Of a stretch of 64,000 bases of DNA, positions 46,945 through 57,033 are shown one piece after another. The DNA is from Ustilaginoidea virens (lineage: Eukaryota; Ascomycota; Sordariomycetes; Hypocreales; Clavicipitaceae). The translations under genes and the position numbers were made by a program. The stretch is from NCBI RefSeq assembly GCF_000687475.1, contig NC_057320.1, forward strand, positions 806,001 to 870,000, in the 5' to 3' direction. Position 1 is the first letter of the stretch, and every line of letters begins with the position of its first letter. Below the pieces are notes generated by a model. That model searched no databases. It was not told the origin of the DNA and saw only the letters and a list, made by a program, of their open reading frames with translations.

Positions 46945-47772
46945 AAAAAAAAAAATCCTTTTTTGGCGCTGCCCAACATTAAACCAAAGCCTTTCCATCT
47001 GTCTAGCTACGGCGTCGAGGACGCAGATTACGCCATTTCGCAACTGGCGCAGACGACGATGCGCTCCGAGATTGGCCAGCTGACCCTTGACCACGTCTTG
47101 AAGGAGCGCGCCGCCCTCAACACCAACATCACGGCCGCCATCAACGACGCCGCCCAGGCGTGGGGCGTCACATGCCTGAGGTACGAGATCCGGGACATCC
47201 ACGCGCCCGCCGCCGTGGTGGACGCCATGCACCGGCAGGTGACGGCGGAGCGGTGCAAACGCGCCGACATACTCGACTCGGAGGGCCAGCGCCAGAGCGC
47301 CATCAACGTCGCCGAGGGCCGCAAGCAGAGCGTGATCCTCGCCTCGGAAGCCATGCGCGTCCAGCGGGTCAACGAGGCCGACGGCGAGGCCGAGGCCACC
47401 TTGCTCAAGGCTCGCGCCACGGCGGAGAGCATCGACACCGTGTCCAGGGCGGTCCTCGAGGGGCGCGAGGGCGCCGCGGGCGCCATGGGCCTGCGGGTCG
47501 CGGAGAAGTACATTGAGGCGTTTGATCGTCTGGCCAAGGAGGGGACCGCGGTGGTGGTGCCCGGCAACGTGGGCGACATTGGCGGCATGGTTGCCACGGC
47601 GCTGGGCGTCTACGGCAAAGTCGGAGAAGCGCAGGGCAAAGCGACGGGCCGGGCGGTCGTGGACCCTGCGGCTGCGGCGAGGGAGAGCGCGAGAAGCAAG
47701 GCAAACGGGAGCGCCCGTCAGGAAGCAGCGGCGGCGACGGGGGCGGCGACGGGGGTCAGCAAGGAGGCCTGA
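46378..47772 (+). CDS. Mitochondrial stomatin-like protein (SPFH, SLP-2 type)
   Basis: Exons 46378-46814 and 47007-47772 encode 400 residues. The N-terminus is Arg/Ala-rich (AAARAAARAATRAALRAAL, ~9-27) and lacks acids, a typical mitochondrial presequence. The SPFH domain follows: VRFVPQQTAWIVERMGKFSRILEPGLALLIPFLDRVAYVQSLKE (cited here as VPQQTAWIVERMGKF and LIPFLDRVAYVQSL), then SYGVEDADYAISQLAQTTMR after the intron and the long Ala/Arg/Glu helix DILDSEGQRQSAINVAEGRK. SLP-2 organises cardiolipin-rich inner-membrane domains and protease complexes. The 192-bp intron is full of C and T runs. The C-terminal ~60 residues are Ala/Gly/Ser-rich and of low complexity. Confidence 0.93.
46889..46945 (+). 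repeat. Adjacent poly-C and poly-T runs in an intron
   Basis: A C run (46889-46914) is followed by T-rich sequence to about 46945 inside the stomatin-like gene's only intron. The pyrimidine tract lies well ahead of the acceptor at 47005-47006. Confidence 0.9.
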
Positions 47773-48948
47773 AGTGCGGGATTCCATGCTGGACGGCTGC
47801 GAAACGCTAGGGCAGAGGAGAAGTCGGACCCCAAGACTGGTTTCCCTTTTGCCCCCCCCCCCCCCCCCCCCTTCTTTTTTTTATTCTCCAAGGGCGAGGT
47901 TAAAAAAAAAAGGCGAGTAAAATATCGCCCATTGACGAGCTTGACGAGGGCGTAAAAGACTGACGCGCGCGGACATACACACACACACACACACACTACT
48001 CTATCCGCGGCAGCACGGTCCGCAAGCTGGATGGCGAGCGGGAGGAAGAATGAAGAACGCATGTAACACTACTCGGCTGGGGGCTCGGGGTCTCGGGGTC
48101 CGGGCCTCCCGTTTGCAATTGTATAGTATCGTGGCAGAATCAAGGCTTGCTGCGGCTTGAGGGCCGGGACGGACGGTGATGCTCTTGTGTCTGCATTCTG
48201 TGTCTACAATCTGGAGTCTGGAGTCTGCGTTCTGCGTCTGTAGACTGTATCTGCATTCTAGGTCTGTTTCCGCAATGCAAGGATTCACGTCGGCGTGCTT
48301 GCACACACCCCAACCCTCTTCACGTCCCGTCCAGCAGCACCAGACCAAGGTCAGCAGCTCCCACGCACGCACACACGCAGGGCAAGCGACGACAACGACC
48401 TGCCGACATGCACGGACGGGTACGCGCGCCGAGGGGATTTGCGAAGCCCCGCGGAAATTCCGCCGCCGAATCTCGCCAACCGGTGGTGAGGCAGGGGGCA
48501 AGCCTGGGTCTGGTGCCTAAAGCGGTGCATGCATGGAGGCTGGGAGGCATTGGGGCCCCGGAGCTCGGGCTGCATGCAGCTTGAAGCAATGCAAAACCGT
48601 CACGGTTATAGCTGTGATTAGAAGTTCACTTGAATGTGGCAGCACACACTTTGCACATGTCGTGGAGACGGCGGTGCTGATTTGGTTGGGAACCCAGCGC
48701 AACATGCAAGGTAAGCTCTGAGCTCTGGTGCGCTCGTAGTTGAGGCTCTGCTTGATACATACATACATATCTGCAACGCCAGTGGGAGCCTTGGTGGTTA
48801 TTATTATGCCCTGGCTTGATTCTGAAACCCCGACGTAGCATCGATGCAACCCCCCTATTACACATGTATGCTCCATGACTTCAGAGGCAAGCAGGCCAGC
48901 CGCGGCCCTGCAGCCGGTTCCTGCAATGCTGCTCGCTGCTCGCATCAC
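47773..48948. other. Intergenic between the stomatin-like gene and the Cys-rich gene
   Basis: No gene is supported. Contains a 20-base C run (47852-47871), a short AC dinucleotide run near 47975-47996, and a TCTGCATTCTG-like repeat near 48190-48270. Confidence 0.5.
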
Positions 48949-49573
48949 CTACAGCACGAGGTGCGCGACGGCCAGCAGACCGAGGGCCAGGACGGCGCCG
49001 GGAGGAGCCCGGCCGACGCCTGCGCTCTTGGCCGTGGCCGTGGCCGTGGCGGCGGCGGCTGCGGCGGCGCTGCTCTTGCTGGCGCTGGCGCTGGCGCTGG
49101 CGGACGCGGCAGCAGCAGCAGCAGCAGCACCAGTGGCGGCGCCCGTGGCCGTCGTCGCGGTGGGCAGGCTGCTGCCGGCGGTGTCCGTGGCGTCCCCGTC
49201 CCCGTCCCCGTCCCCGTCCCCGTCCCCGTCGGCGTCGCCATCCCCCCCGGCGGAGGTGCTGTTGCCCCCCCCCGCGCCGACGACGCACTGCCCGCCCCTC
49301 GCGCACCGGGTGCCCGGGTCGCACCACGCCCCGCTCGCCTGGGAGCAGCACGCCGCGCCGGCGGGCACGCACGCCCGGCCGCACGCCACCAGCCCCCCGT
49401 CGCAGCTGCCCCGGGGCCCGCCGGCGCACTCCCTCCCCGCGGGGCAGCACCCCTCGGCGCGGCACGTCCACCCCGCCCGGCAGAAGTACCCGCGCTCGGC
49501 GTCGCAGCACGTGCTGCCGGCGCCGAGGCAGCTCAGCCCGCACGCGCTGCCGCCGCCGCCGCTACTGCTGCTG

Positions 49574-49604
<31 letters not shown>

Positions 49605-49797
49605 CGCCGTTGCCGCTGCTGATGCTGATGCTGATGCTGGTGTGGCTGCTGGTGCTGTTGCCGCTGCCGCAGGCGGCCGGGCCGCGGGGCCCCAGGCGCG
49701 CGGCGTGCTCGGCGTGGAAGGGCGCCATCTGGGCGGCCGAGGCGAGCCCGGCGGCGAGCCCGGCGGCGAGGGCGGCGGCGAGGGCGGCGGCGTGCAT
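48949..49797 (-). CDS. Secreted Cys-rich, Ser/Gly-repeat GPI-type protein
   Basis: One exon, 282 residues. Signal peptide MHAAALAAALAAGLAAGLASA (~1-21). Then a Ser-rich stretch with a run of about 14 Ser, a Cys-rich core (~84-180) with 20 or so Cys in pairs such as CGLSC, STCCDAERGYFC, EGCCPAGREC and AACCSQASGAWC, a Gly-Asp repeat (GDGDADGDGDGDGDGDGD, ~200), an Ala/Ser tract and a hydrophobic end APPGAVLALGLLAVAHLVL suited to a GPI signal. This is a common fungal cell-surface layout; function unknown. The codons are very GC-rich, and repeats are DNA microsatellites. Confidence 0.8.
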
Positions 49798-50336
49798 CGG
49801 GAACTCTCTGGAGCGTGGGAATCGGGCGACAGCGGAAGAGGTTTTCGGAGAGAGAAACTGTGCTGATGCAAGGGGGTTGCGGGGGGGGCGTGGATTGGGG
49901 CCGGCGGCGGCGGCGGCGGCGGCCTGCTGCCCGGCTTGTTATATGTACTCGTAGGGTACTGCCAAGGGCTGGGTGGGCTGCGCCAAGGACAAAAGACAAA
50001 CGTGTGAAAATGGCAAGCCGCGCGTGCCGGATGGGGAAAAGGCTGCGTGGGCAGTTTGGCGTTGGCACCAGCGCCGCCTTCGGAACACGTTTGGCTGAGC
50101 AACGAGCTTCAGCTTCATATGTACGCAACACTTGTTGACCCGTCTCTGCATGGTATGTACGTGGCGTTTGAAGACGGGCAGATAACCCTCCCCCCTGACT
50201 CGCAGCGTGCACGACTCCCACTAGTCTGAAGCAAAACCCATCTCCATTACGTGAGACAAAAGTTCTGGGTGCCTCCACCGTCCCAGCCATCGCGCGCAAA
50301 ACAACTACCTGTCCTCATCCTTCTCCGTCAAAGGCA
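49798..50336. other. Intergenic between the Cys-rich gene and the HFM1-like fragment
   Basis: Promoter of the Cys-rich gene plus the 3' side of the fragment. A GGC run at about 49900-49920 lies in the leader. No gene is supported. Confidence 0.5.
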
Positions 50337-51452
50337 TCAAGACATCTGATGGGACGTGTCAACAGCCGTCCCCACAATGTCCTCGCAAGCCACCCGCATG
50401 TCAATCCTTTCCTTGCTCCTGCACTCCATGCCCACCACCAGATCCTTTGCTCCGCTGAGCTTCTTCACGTGGCCGCGCCAGAACCACAAAAGCCTGCCGT
50501 CACCCCCCTGTATGACCAGAGTCACCCAAGGGTTTCCCTTTTTCCAGTGCGGGAGCTGCTCGTTGTCGTAGCTCAAAACCACCCGACAAACCCAGAGCTT
50601 CTTGCCGCCGCAGGCCTCGGCGCTTGTCCGAGCCCCAGGGCCTGGTAACAAGGTCGGGCTCTCAAAGACCTGGAACTGGCACGCCAGCCTCGGGAATCCA
50701 GCAAGCTGCTCGAGCATGCGGTGTCCAAACGGGGGGTTGCGGCTCAGCAGCCTCTCAATGTGGCAAAAGTCGAGCTGGCCCAGCTGCTTTATCGTCGTAA
50801 TCCCGGCCTTCCGCAGTCTCTCCGCCTTTGCCTGGCCGATGCCTTCCACCAGCAGCAGCTCCTTGCCCTCCCCTTCCCAAACCCCAGAATTCACGCTTCG
50901 TAGAACGTCTAGGCAAACGTTGACGCCCTTGCCATCGCCGCGCAACGCGACTGCGTCAGCCAGACACCGCAGTACCCGGTCCAACAGTCCGTAAATCCTT
51001 TTCCGCTCTTGATAAAGCTCCTTCCTAGCGTTCACGGATATTTTGTTTGGCCACGGTGTTCGCAAGAGGTCCGCTTGCACCAGCAAGTAGATCTTGTGCC
51101 ACGGCTGAGTTATCGCTTCCTTGACCGTGTATGGGATAGCGGTATGATCGTTGATTTCGCGGAAGAAATCCTTTTCGGCTAGTTTGAGCGGGAAGGACCG
51201 AAACTCGCTCGCGAGACAAGATTTGTGCAGCACTTGTTGTCGACTTGGGCCTGTGGGCAAGCTGCCCAAAACCTTCATGGTGGCGGGAGAAAGCTTATAA
51301 CGCAACTGGATAGTGCGCAAGTCGGATTCGTTGATGGACATTTTTGCGGTCCCCGACGACACCTGATTCTTCACAGTTGCTTTTGCTGCGACTTTCTTTG
51401 CAGGAGGAAGAGGGGGGCAGGAGAGTTTTTCAAGAAACAACATTGAAGTCAT
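50337..51452 (-). CDS. HFM1/MER3 meiotic helicase, C-terminal (Sec63) part only
   Basis: One exon, 371 residues. It aligns with the Sec63 part of HFM1/Mer3: LRYKLSPATMKVLGSLPTGP, then EFRSFPLKLAEKDFFREIND, QADLLRTPWPNKISVNARKE, the helix-hairpin-helix ILLVEGIGQAKAERLRKAGI (in part: LLVEGIGQAKAERLRKAG), and LLSRNPPFGHRMLEQLAGFPRL. The family protein is over 1,000 residues with an N-terminal DExH ATPase; none of those motifs is here or in the next 2 kb, which belongs to another gene. An in-frame stop sits five codons before the first ATG. It is therefore a truncated gene, or a stand-alone Sec63-type gene. Frame is intact, so recent or maintained. Confidence 0.75.
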   Translation of the reverse strand: MTSMLFLEKLSCPPLPPAKKVAAKATVKNQVSSGTAKMSINESDLRTIQLRYKLSPATMKVLGSLPTGPSRQQVLHKSCLASEFRSFPLKLAEKDFFREINDHTAIPYTVKEAITQPWHKIYLLVQADLLRTPWPNKISVNARKELYQERKRIYGLLDRVLRCLADAVALRGDGKGVNVCLDVLRSVNSGVWEGEGKELLLVEGIGQAKAERLRKAGITTIKQLGQLDFCHIERLLSRNPPFGHRMLEQLAGFPRLACQFQVFESPTLLPGPGARTSAEACGGKKLWVCRVVLSYDNEQLPHWKKGNPWVTLVIQGGDGRLLWFWRGHVKKLSGAKDLVVGMECRSKERIDMRVACEDIVGTAVDTSHQMS

Positions 51453-52113
51453 CACCAGCCGAGCTTAAGTGGTAGAGAACTTTCTAGTAGGTCCATGTCT
51501 GGTTCATGCTGGTAGCTCGCCAAGGCCCAATGGACAGGAAATCCACCCGTGGTCTGAGTGGTGACGGGCGAGACGGCTAAGGAGGCCAAGTTTGGCAAGT
51601 GCTACCAGTGAATCAACATCTGAAGGAAAGTGCGCTGTCACTGGCAGGCGCAACACGTAAAGTATGTACTTTCTTGAAACAGTTTCAACAGCAGAGACAT
51701 GTGGCGGATGCCTCTCGACGCGGTTCACGGCAAGACGCAGGTTTACAGACCGTAAAGGGATTGCACCAGATAACTCGACCCTTTCTTTCATTCACCTGTA
51801 GATGTGACAAGTGTTTCCATCAGTGAAGCAAAGGCTGCGAAATGGCGCATCTTCGTCTTGGCAAGAACCGTCCGTCTGGTCGTAGAGTGGCCGCAGAGGA
51901 AAGCGCGCAGACGGACCGCTCCTTCCTGCTTTTGCTTCAGTGAGGAAAGCAAGCCCCCAGACCCAAAAGGCAAAAACTATCATCCTCAAGGCTGGAGAAA
52001 CATATACTCGGTTTCTTTAGCTTTCTTAACTTTTTACAAGTCAGCGTTCTGCCACCTGCCTGCCTGTATTCACTATTCATCAGTATCTCAGTACCTCCTC
52101 ACCTTTATTTACC
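51453..52113. other. Region between the HFM1-like fragment and the M4 peptidase gene
   Basis: No intact gene. On the minus strand at 51600-51504 a frame reads DSLVALAKLGLLSRLA... GWISCPLGLGELPA then stop, which vaguely resembles the winged-helix part that precedes Sec63 in HFM1. This may be a relic. The plus-strand part near 52030-52113 is the peptidase leader. Confidence 0.4.
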
Positions 52114-53586
52114 ATGCCTTGCAACTGCTTCATCGTTCCACCTCACCTCCTCAAGGGAATTGCGCAGTCGCCGCAAAACAGCGAAGGAGTTCGCCAATCC
52201 GCCCGCAAGTGCCTTGAATTCCATGAACAAGTCATTGATAGTCGTCGCGAGCGCCTAGCTGCTTCCACTCACTCCACCGGCACGGCAAGATGGGGTTCTC
52301 GCTTCCGACCCTCGCCTTTTGTCCCACAGGTGCTGCTGCAGCAGCTGTCAACAGCTGAAGGCGTAGACGAGAGGATTCGGGAGCAGGCTAAAAAGGATTT
52401 GGCCCATGCGCAGCAGCTAATGACTGCAAAAGGTTAAGCCCTCGATATTTTTAAAAAAAGAAAAGAATGGTAAAGAGGATGACCACCATCTGACTTGTTC
52501 GAATAAGCAGATGAGCATCGGCCACAGGACCAGTCAAGCTTGAACGTGGACCAAGGAAAAAAGAGCAATGCTCATCGAAGTGTCTATGACGCTCAACACT
52601 CTCAGGATCAGAGTGATCTACCCGGGAAGCTGGAAAGATCCGAGGGCCAGCCAAAGGCCAACGACAAGGCTGTCAACGAAGCCTACGACCACGTTGGAGC
52701 GGTGCTAGACTTTTACAGGGACAAGTTCAAATGGAGCTCCATTGACAACGAAAACTGCGACGTCATCTCGTCCGTCCACTTTGGCGAGGAGTATGAGAAT
52801 GCATGTTAGTTGCAGCCGAGTGCTCCCTTGCGCACATGTAGAAAAGAAACGGAAACTAACACGCAAACCTTAGTCTGGGATCCGGAGCACCTGCAGATGG
52901 TCTTTGGTGACGGAGGAGAGTTTCTCAACAACTTTACCAACTGCATTGATGTCATCGGGCATGAACTGACGCACGCCATCACCGAGCACACCAGCCCTCT
53001 TGAATACCGGGACCAGGCAGGAGCCTTGAACGAGCACGTTTCGGACGTTTTTGGCATCATGATAAAGCAGAAGACGGAGAATAAAACGGCGCAGGAGGCA
53101 GACTGGCTCGTGGGCGAGGGCTGTCTTTTGCCTGACGTCGAGGGCGTGGCTCTCCGGAGCATGAAAGCCCCCGGAACTGCCTATGACGATGCACGTTTCG
53201 TGAGTGCCTGCCCTGCCCTGCCTCGGGGGAGTGGAGTGGGATGCTGGGGCGACGGACGACTAACAATCAGCCAGGGCAAGGATCCACAGGTTGAAAACAT
53301 GTCGGGATATGAAAAGAGCTACGAGGACAATGGCGGCGTCCACATCTACTCGGGCATCCCCAACAAGGCCTTCTACCTGGCAGCGGTTGCATTTGGCGGC
53401 TACTCTTGGGAGAAGGCGGGACAAATCTGGTGGAAGACGATGAAGAGCGGCAAGATTGCCGCTCGGTGCTCCTTTAGGCAGTTTGCGGATGTGACTGTGG
53501 ACTGCGCCCAGGAGGAGTTTGGTGCCGACGCGGCCAAGATTGTGCGCAAGGCGTGGACCGACGTTGGCGTGACCCAGAGGGTCTAG
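52114..53586 (+). CDS. M4 (thermolysin-family) metallopeptidase, protealysin-like
   Basis: Exons 52114-52432, 52511-52804, 52874-53199, 53275-53586 encode 416 residues. The zinc site is complete: HELTH with catalytic Glu at IDVIGHELTHAITEHT, and the third ligand Glu in GALNEHVSDVFGIM; the catalytic His region is NGGVHIYSGIPNKAFY. The short propeptide starts MPCNCFIVPPHLLKGIA, which has the PPxL-type motif seen in bacterial protealysin-like precursors, and there is no signal peptide. M4 peptidases are mostly bacterial. In bacteria such enzymes are intracellular and can be paired with an inhibitor; none is seen here. Four exons show it is adapted to the fungal genome. All joins restore conserved motifs (NAFWDPEHLQMVFGDG; DARFGKDPQV). 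Confidence 0.9.
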
Positions 53587-54518
53587 AAGAGCCGCAAATG
53601 GTGCAACCCGTGGTGAGGGCGATGGCGTCGCAGTTGGCGTTGCTGTTGGCGTTGCTGTTGGCGTCGACCTTGCAGTTGTAGCTTCCTACGAACCTAAGAA
53701 TCCGCTTCGTGTCGTTGATGTCAGATGAATTTGCCGTCTTGATGATGTCCAGGAATATTCGCGTTGTCCTTGATTGATGTCCAGATGAATTGCTTCGTAG
53801 TGCTGACTGATGCCTTGATGAAAGCATTCACGTCGTTGATTGACGTCCAGATGAATTGCTTCGCTGATGCCAAGTTGAACCATGCCCTGCATCTGCCCTG
53901 CTTTTGCCGAACCGCCGCCGCCGCGCCGGCGACGCGCGCGGTCGGCGGCGTTTTGAGTTGCCGCCGGGCATTGTCAGCGGTGAGGGAGATTCTACAGTGT
54001 GCACATGTGCGGACGGGTACTTTGCCGGCATGGTATGGGCTGGGGTCACGTGATGCGCATGGGGTACGAGGCACTGCAGGACGGACGTCGCGTGCTAAAG
54101 CGCACGGAGCACGGGATGCTGCGCGACGGGCGGGAGGCTACATGTGCATACATACATACATATAATGACAAGGACTTGCTTGGATTTATGCGGGGGCCGT
54201 CTAGATGCAGTCGCTAGCTATACAACTCGGGAATCGCCGGGGCCAAAAAGAGCAATCGTGCGCTAAACACCTCGTCCGCCGCCCGGGGGATATGCTGTCC
54301 GCCTGGTTTGCTCGTGCTCCGGCCGCATGTGTCTACATCGGGGGGATTGGAAGCCCAGAAAGGGGACGGGGGATGGGGGGGGCAGAGAGAAGAGAGAAAA
54401 AGGAAAACAGAAAGAAACGGAAAAAAAAAAACAAAAAACAAGAAAAGCGAGAAGACGGGGGAAAAAAGAACAGGACAAAAAAAAGAAAAAATATAAGAAA
54501 GAAAAAGGACGAAAAAGC

Positions 54519-54549
<31 letters not shown>

Positions 54550-54726
54550 GACAGAAAAAAATTCGGGGTAAAGACGCAGAAAATCGGGTCTAAAATTATA
54601 CTATGTAAACCCCCGCCTCGCGCGGGGTGAGCGTGTGTGATTTCACAGTCGTGGTCTCGCGTACATTTTCATGACTGGTCAAGGATACGTGCAGAACAAA
54701 TGGCGTCGTGATTTGCAAAGATTCCG
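53587..54726. other. Convergent intergenic with degenerate repeats and an A-rich block
   Basis: No gene is supported. Right after the M4 gene: a GTTGGCGTTGCT 12-bp repeat (about 53632-53675) and three diverged copies of TTGATG(T)CCAGATGAATTGCTTCG (about 53715-53880). From 54370 to 54580 is an A-rich tract with a 27-base A run (54523-54549). It lies between the 3' ends of two convergent genes. Confidence 0.6.
53715..53880. repeat. Three diverged direct repeats around CCAGATGAATTGC
   Basis: Copies near 53718, 53780 and 53846 share GATGTCCAGATGAATTGCTT or close forms. Spacing about 60-66 bp. Origin unknown. Confidence 0.75.
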
Positions 54727-56084
54727 TTACAGGAGCTGGGCCAGAGCCAGGGCGCCGGCGGCCATCAAGACTCCGGCCGCGGCGACAGAACCCCGAGAAG
54801 CAGCGCCGGGGACGACGCTGGCGGTGGGCTTCCCGGTGGCGCTGGCGGTGGTGGAAGCATCGGCGGGAGCGCTCGAGGTGACGACGGGCGTCAGGGTGGT
54901 GCTGACGCCGCCGGCAGAGGCGCTGGCGGTGGTACCCTTGCCGGAGGCGGAGGAGGCGGAGGAGGCGGCAGCGGCAGAAGAAGAAGAAGAAGAAGCGGCG
55001 GCAGAAGAAGAAGAAGCGGCAGCAGAAGAAGAAGCGGAGGCAGCAGACGACGAGGCAGCAGCAGCAGAAGACGAGGCGGCGGCAGAAGAAGACGAGGCAG
55101 CAGGAGCAGAAGACGAGGCGGCGGCAGACGAGGAAGCAGAGCTGCCGGAGCCGCCGACGACCTTGATGCTCTGCCAGCTGCCAGAGTTGTCGCCGTAAAT
55201 GTACTCCTTGACGCCGCCGTTGGCAGGGCTGTCCTTGCCCGCGTAGTCGACGATGCTGATGCTCTTGTAGTAGGCGTTGAAGGGAGCCTGGGAGAAGTCG
55301 GTGTAGCCGCCAGCCCACTCGCGAGTGCCCTGGGGAGAGTTCTTGCCGCCGGCGCACCAGGTACCCAGCTTGACCTGCATGGGGCTCTGGGGGTACTTGT
55401 CCTTGACGGCGTCGGCGGAAAGGGTGCGAACAACCTTGCCGTCAATCATCCAGTTGACAGCCTTGGAGGTCCACTCGATGGTGTAGGTGTGGAAGGAGGA
55501 GGCAGGGTTGCTGACGGGGTGGAAGCCACCGCGGTTGTAGGTGGAGGTGTCACCTTTGCTGAAGTAGTTGGACTGGACTTGGGTGGTGTCGCTTCCAATA
55601 ACCTCCCAGTCGATCTGTCGCGAAAGGGTCAGTCAGTTAGCCGGACCAAGACTGTCGGGGGGGGGGGGGGGGGGGGGGGGGTGAGGGGCATCCGGGTCTC
55701 CGGGAACAGGTTGGCTGGCCATACCTCATCTAGGTCGTCCGACTGCAAGACGGACGAGGTAACGATGCCGTTACCGGGAGCGGCTTGAAGAACTACCTCG
55801 ACCTTGCCGAAGAAGATGTACTTGCCAGTGGAAATGGTGGGGGCGTTTGACTCGGACTTGATGCTGAAGACAACACCCTTGTCGCCTTTGTCCAGGTTGG
55901 TGCCATCCGCCTGCTTGAAGGCATCACACAGCCCCTGGGTGAAGTCGCAGTTGACAGTCGTGCCAAAGGCGGGATCAGCAGGGCAAGTCTTCTTGAGGGG
56001 GTTGCACTGTGTAAAGGTTTGGGCAGAGACCAGACTGGAAGCGGTGAGTGCCACCGCGGCAGCAGAGAGGGCCTTTGAGAACAT
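54727..56084 (-). CDS. GH16 Crh-type cell-wall transglycosylase, GPI-anchored
   Basis: Exons 56084-55725 and 55614-54727 encode 415 residues. Crh enzymes link chitin to beta-1,6/1,3-glucan at the cell surface. Signal peptide MFSKALSAAAVALTASSLVSAQ. A Cys-rich front (CNPLKKTCPADPAFG...CDFTQGLCDAF). The catalytic GH16 signature DEIDWEVIG is made by the splice join (DLDE then IDWEVIG), with nucleophile and acid Glu present. NPASSFHTYTIEWTSKAVNWMIDGK follows (in part). Then ~120 residues of Ser/Ala repeats encoded by AAGAAGAAG-type codons, and a hydrophobic end for a GPI signal (AGVLMAAGALALAQLL). The 110-bp intron has a 25-base G run. Related to Asp f 9 / Crf1 of Aspergillus. Confidence 0.95.
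55657..55681 (+). repeat. Poly-G run, 25 bases, in a CRH intron
   Basis: Lies inside the intron 55615-55724 of the Crh-type gene. On the transcribed RNA it reads as C. Confidence 0.95.
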
Positions 56085-56510
56085 TTTTTCTTTCCTCGTT
56101 TTTGGTCTCGTGTGCGTATGTCGTCGAACGATGGTGAGGAGAGCCTGAGGTTCCGGGGGAGGTTGGCGGAAGAAGGAGCAGCTCTGAAGAGGAGAATTAA
56201 CAGGAGAAAAAAATTATCTAGATATAAAGAAGATGTATGTGTAGCAGCAACAGCAACAACAGCAACAAGTCAGAAAGAAGAAAGACCTGATTAGCGAGAG
56301 ACGGAAGGGGTATTTGACAAGGAAATCAAAAGTACACGCAGGACAATGAAAGAGAGAGCAGCAAGGGCATGCCGCAGGAGACGGCGGGTGAGACGGGGGT
56401 GTTATATTACAGTACTTTGCCGGGGGCGGCCAACAAGACGATGTTGGTCTCCGTCTGGTACTCTGTACTGTGCAGACAACTGGGCAGAGAAGACTCGACT
56501 CCTGGTCCAG

Positions 56511-56552
56511 CCTCCAGCCTCCAGCCTCCAGCCTCCAGCCTCCAGCCTCCAG
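56511..56552 (+). repeat. 7-bp CCTCCAG tandem array
   Basis: Six copies without interruption. Intergenic. Confidence 0.93.
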
Positions 56553-56982
56553 GGGTCCCATGCCCATGCGCTTGGCTGCTCGCGGAAGCCCCCCATGGCC
56601 AGCCAACCAGGCCGGCTAGGGTGCCGCATTAGGCCGACGTGCCTGATCGCTGATGTGCCTTTGCCTTGCCCCGGGGCTAGCGCCCAGTCCTGAGACAATC
56701 GGCACAAATCCAAGCCAAGGCTGAGTCGGGGCCAACGTCGAGGAGGGGGCGCTAGGCCCCAGCCACCCTCACGCACCAACTCGATGGATCCGTCGAGGTA
56801 CGAAGCAACGTCCAGTCAAGTTGAACCATGCTAATGCGGGGGCCGAGTGCGTCGCTTCCGCCTGCGCGTGCCTCTGGACACTGGACTCTGGACTCTGGCA
56901 AGGAGACGTACGACAAGCGTTGATCGGCTTTGCCGGGGCACTCTTACATTTTTCGTCGGGCCAAACGGGGGTGCAGATCCAA

Positions 56983-57033
56983 GACTGACTGACTGACTAA
57001 CTGACTGACTGACTGTCTGTCTGTCTGTCTGTC
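56983..57033 (+). repeat. GACT / GTCT tetramer arrays
   Basis: About eight GACT units, then about five TGTC units. Intergenic. Confidence 0.92.

Noticed and set aside
16229..47772. A metabolic gene cluster linking Hom6, PRPP synthetase and others
   Set aside because: The genes belong to unrelated basic pathways, are on mixed strands and far apart; no tailoring enzymes, transporter or core synthase.
46387..47787. A 466-codon minus-strand frame over the stomatin-like gene
   Set aside because: Shadow of the SPFH gene on the other strand, including translated homopolymers.
48844..49954. Long plus-strand frames over the Cys-rich gene
   Set aside because: Antisense, Ala/Gly-rich from microsatellites; the minus-strand frame has signal peptide, Cys pattern and GPI end.
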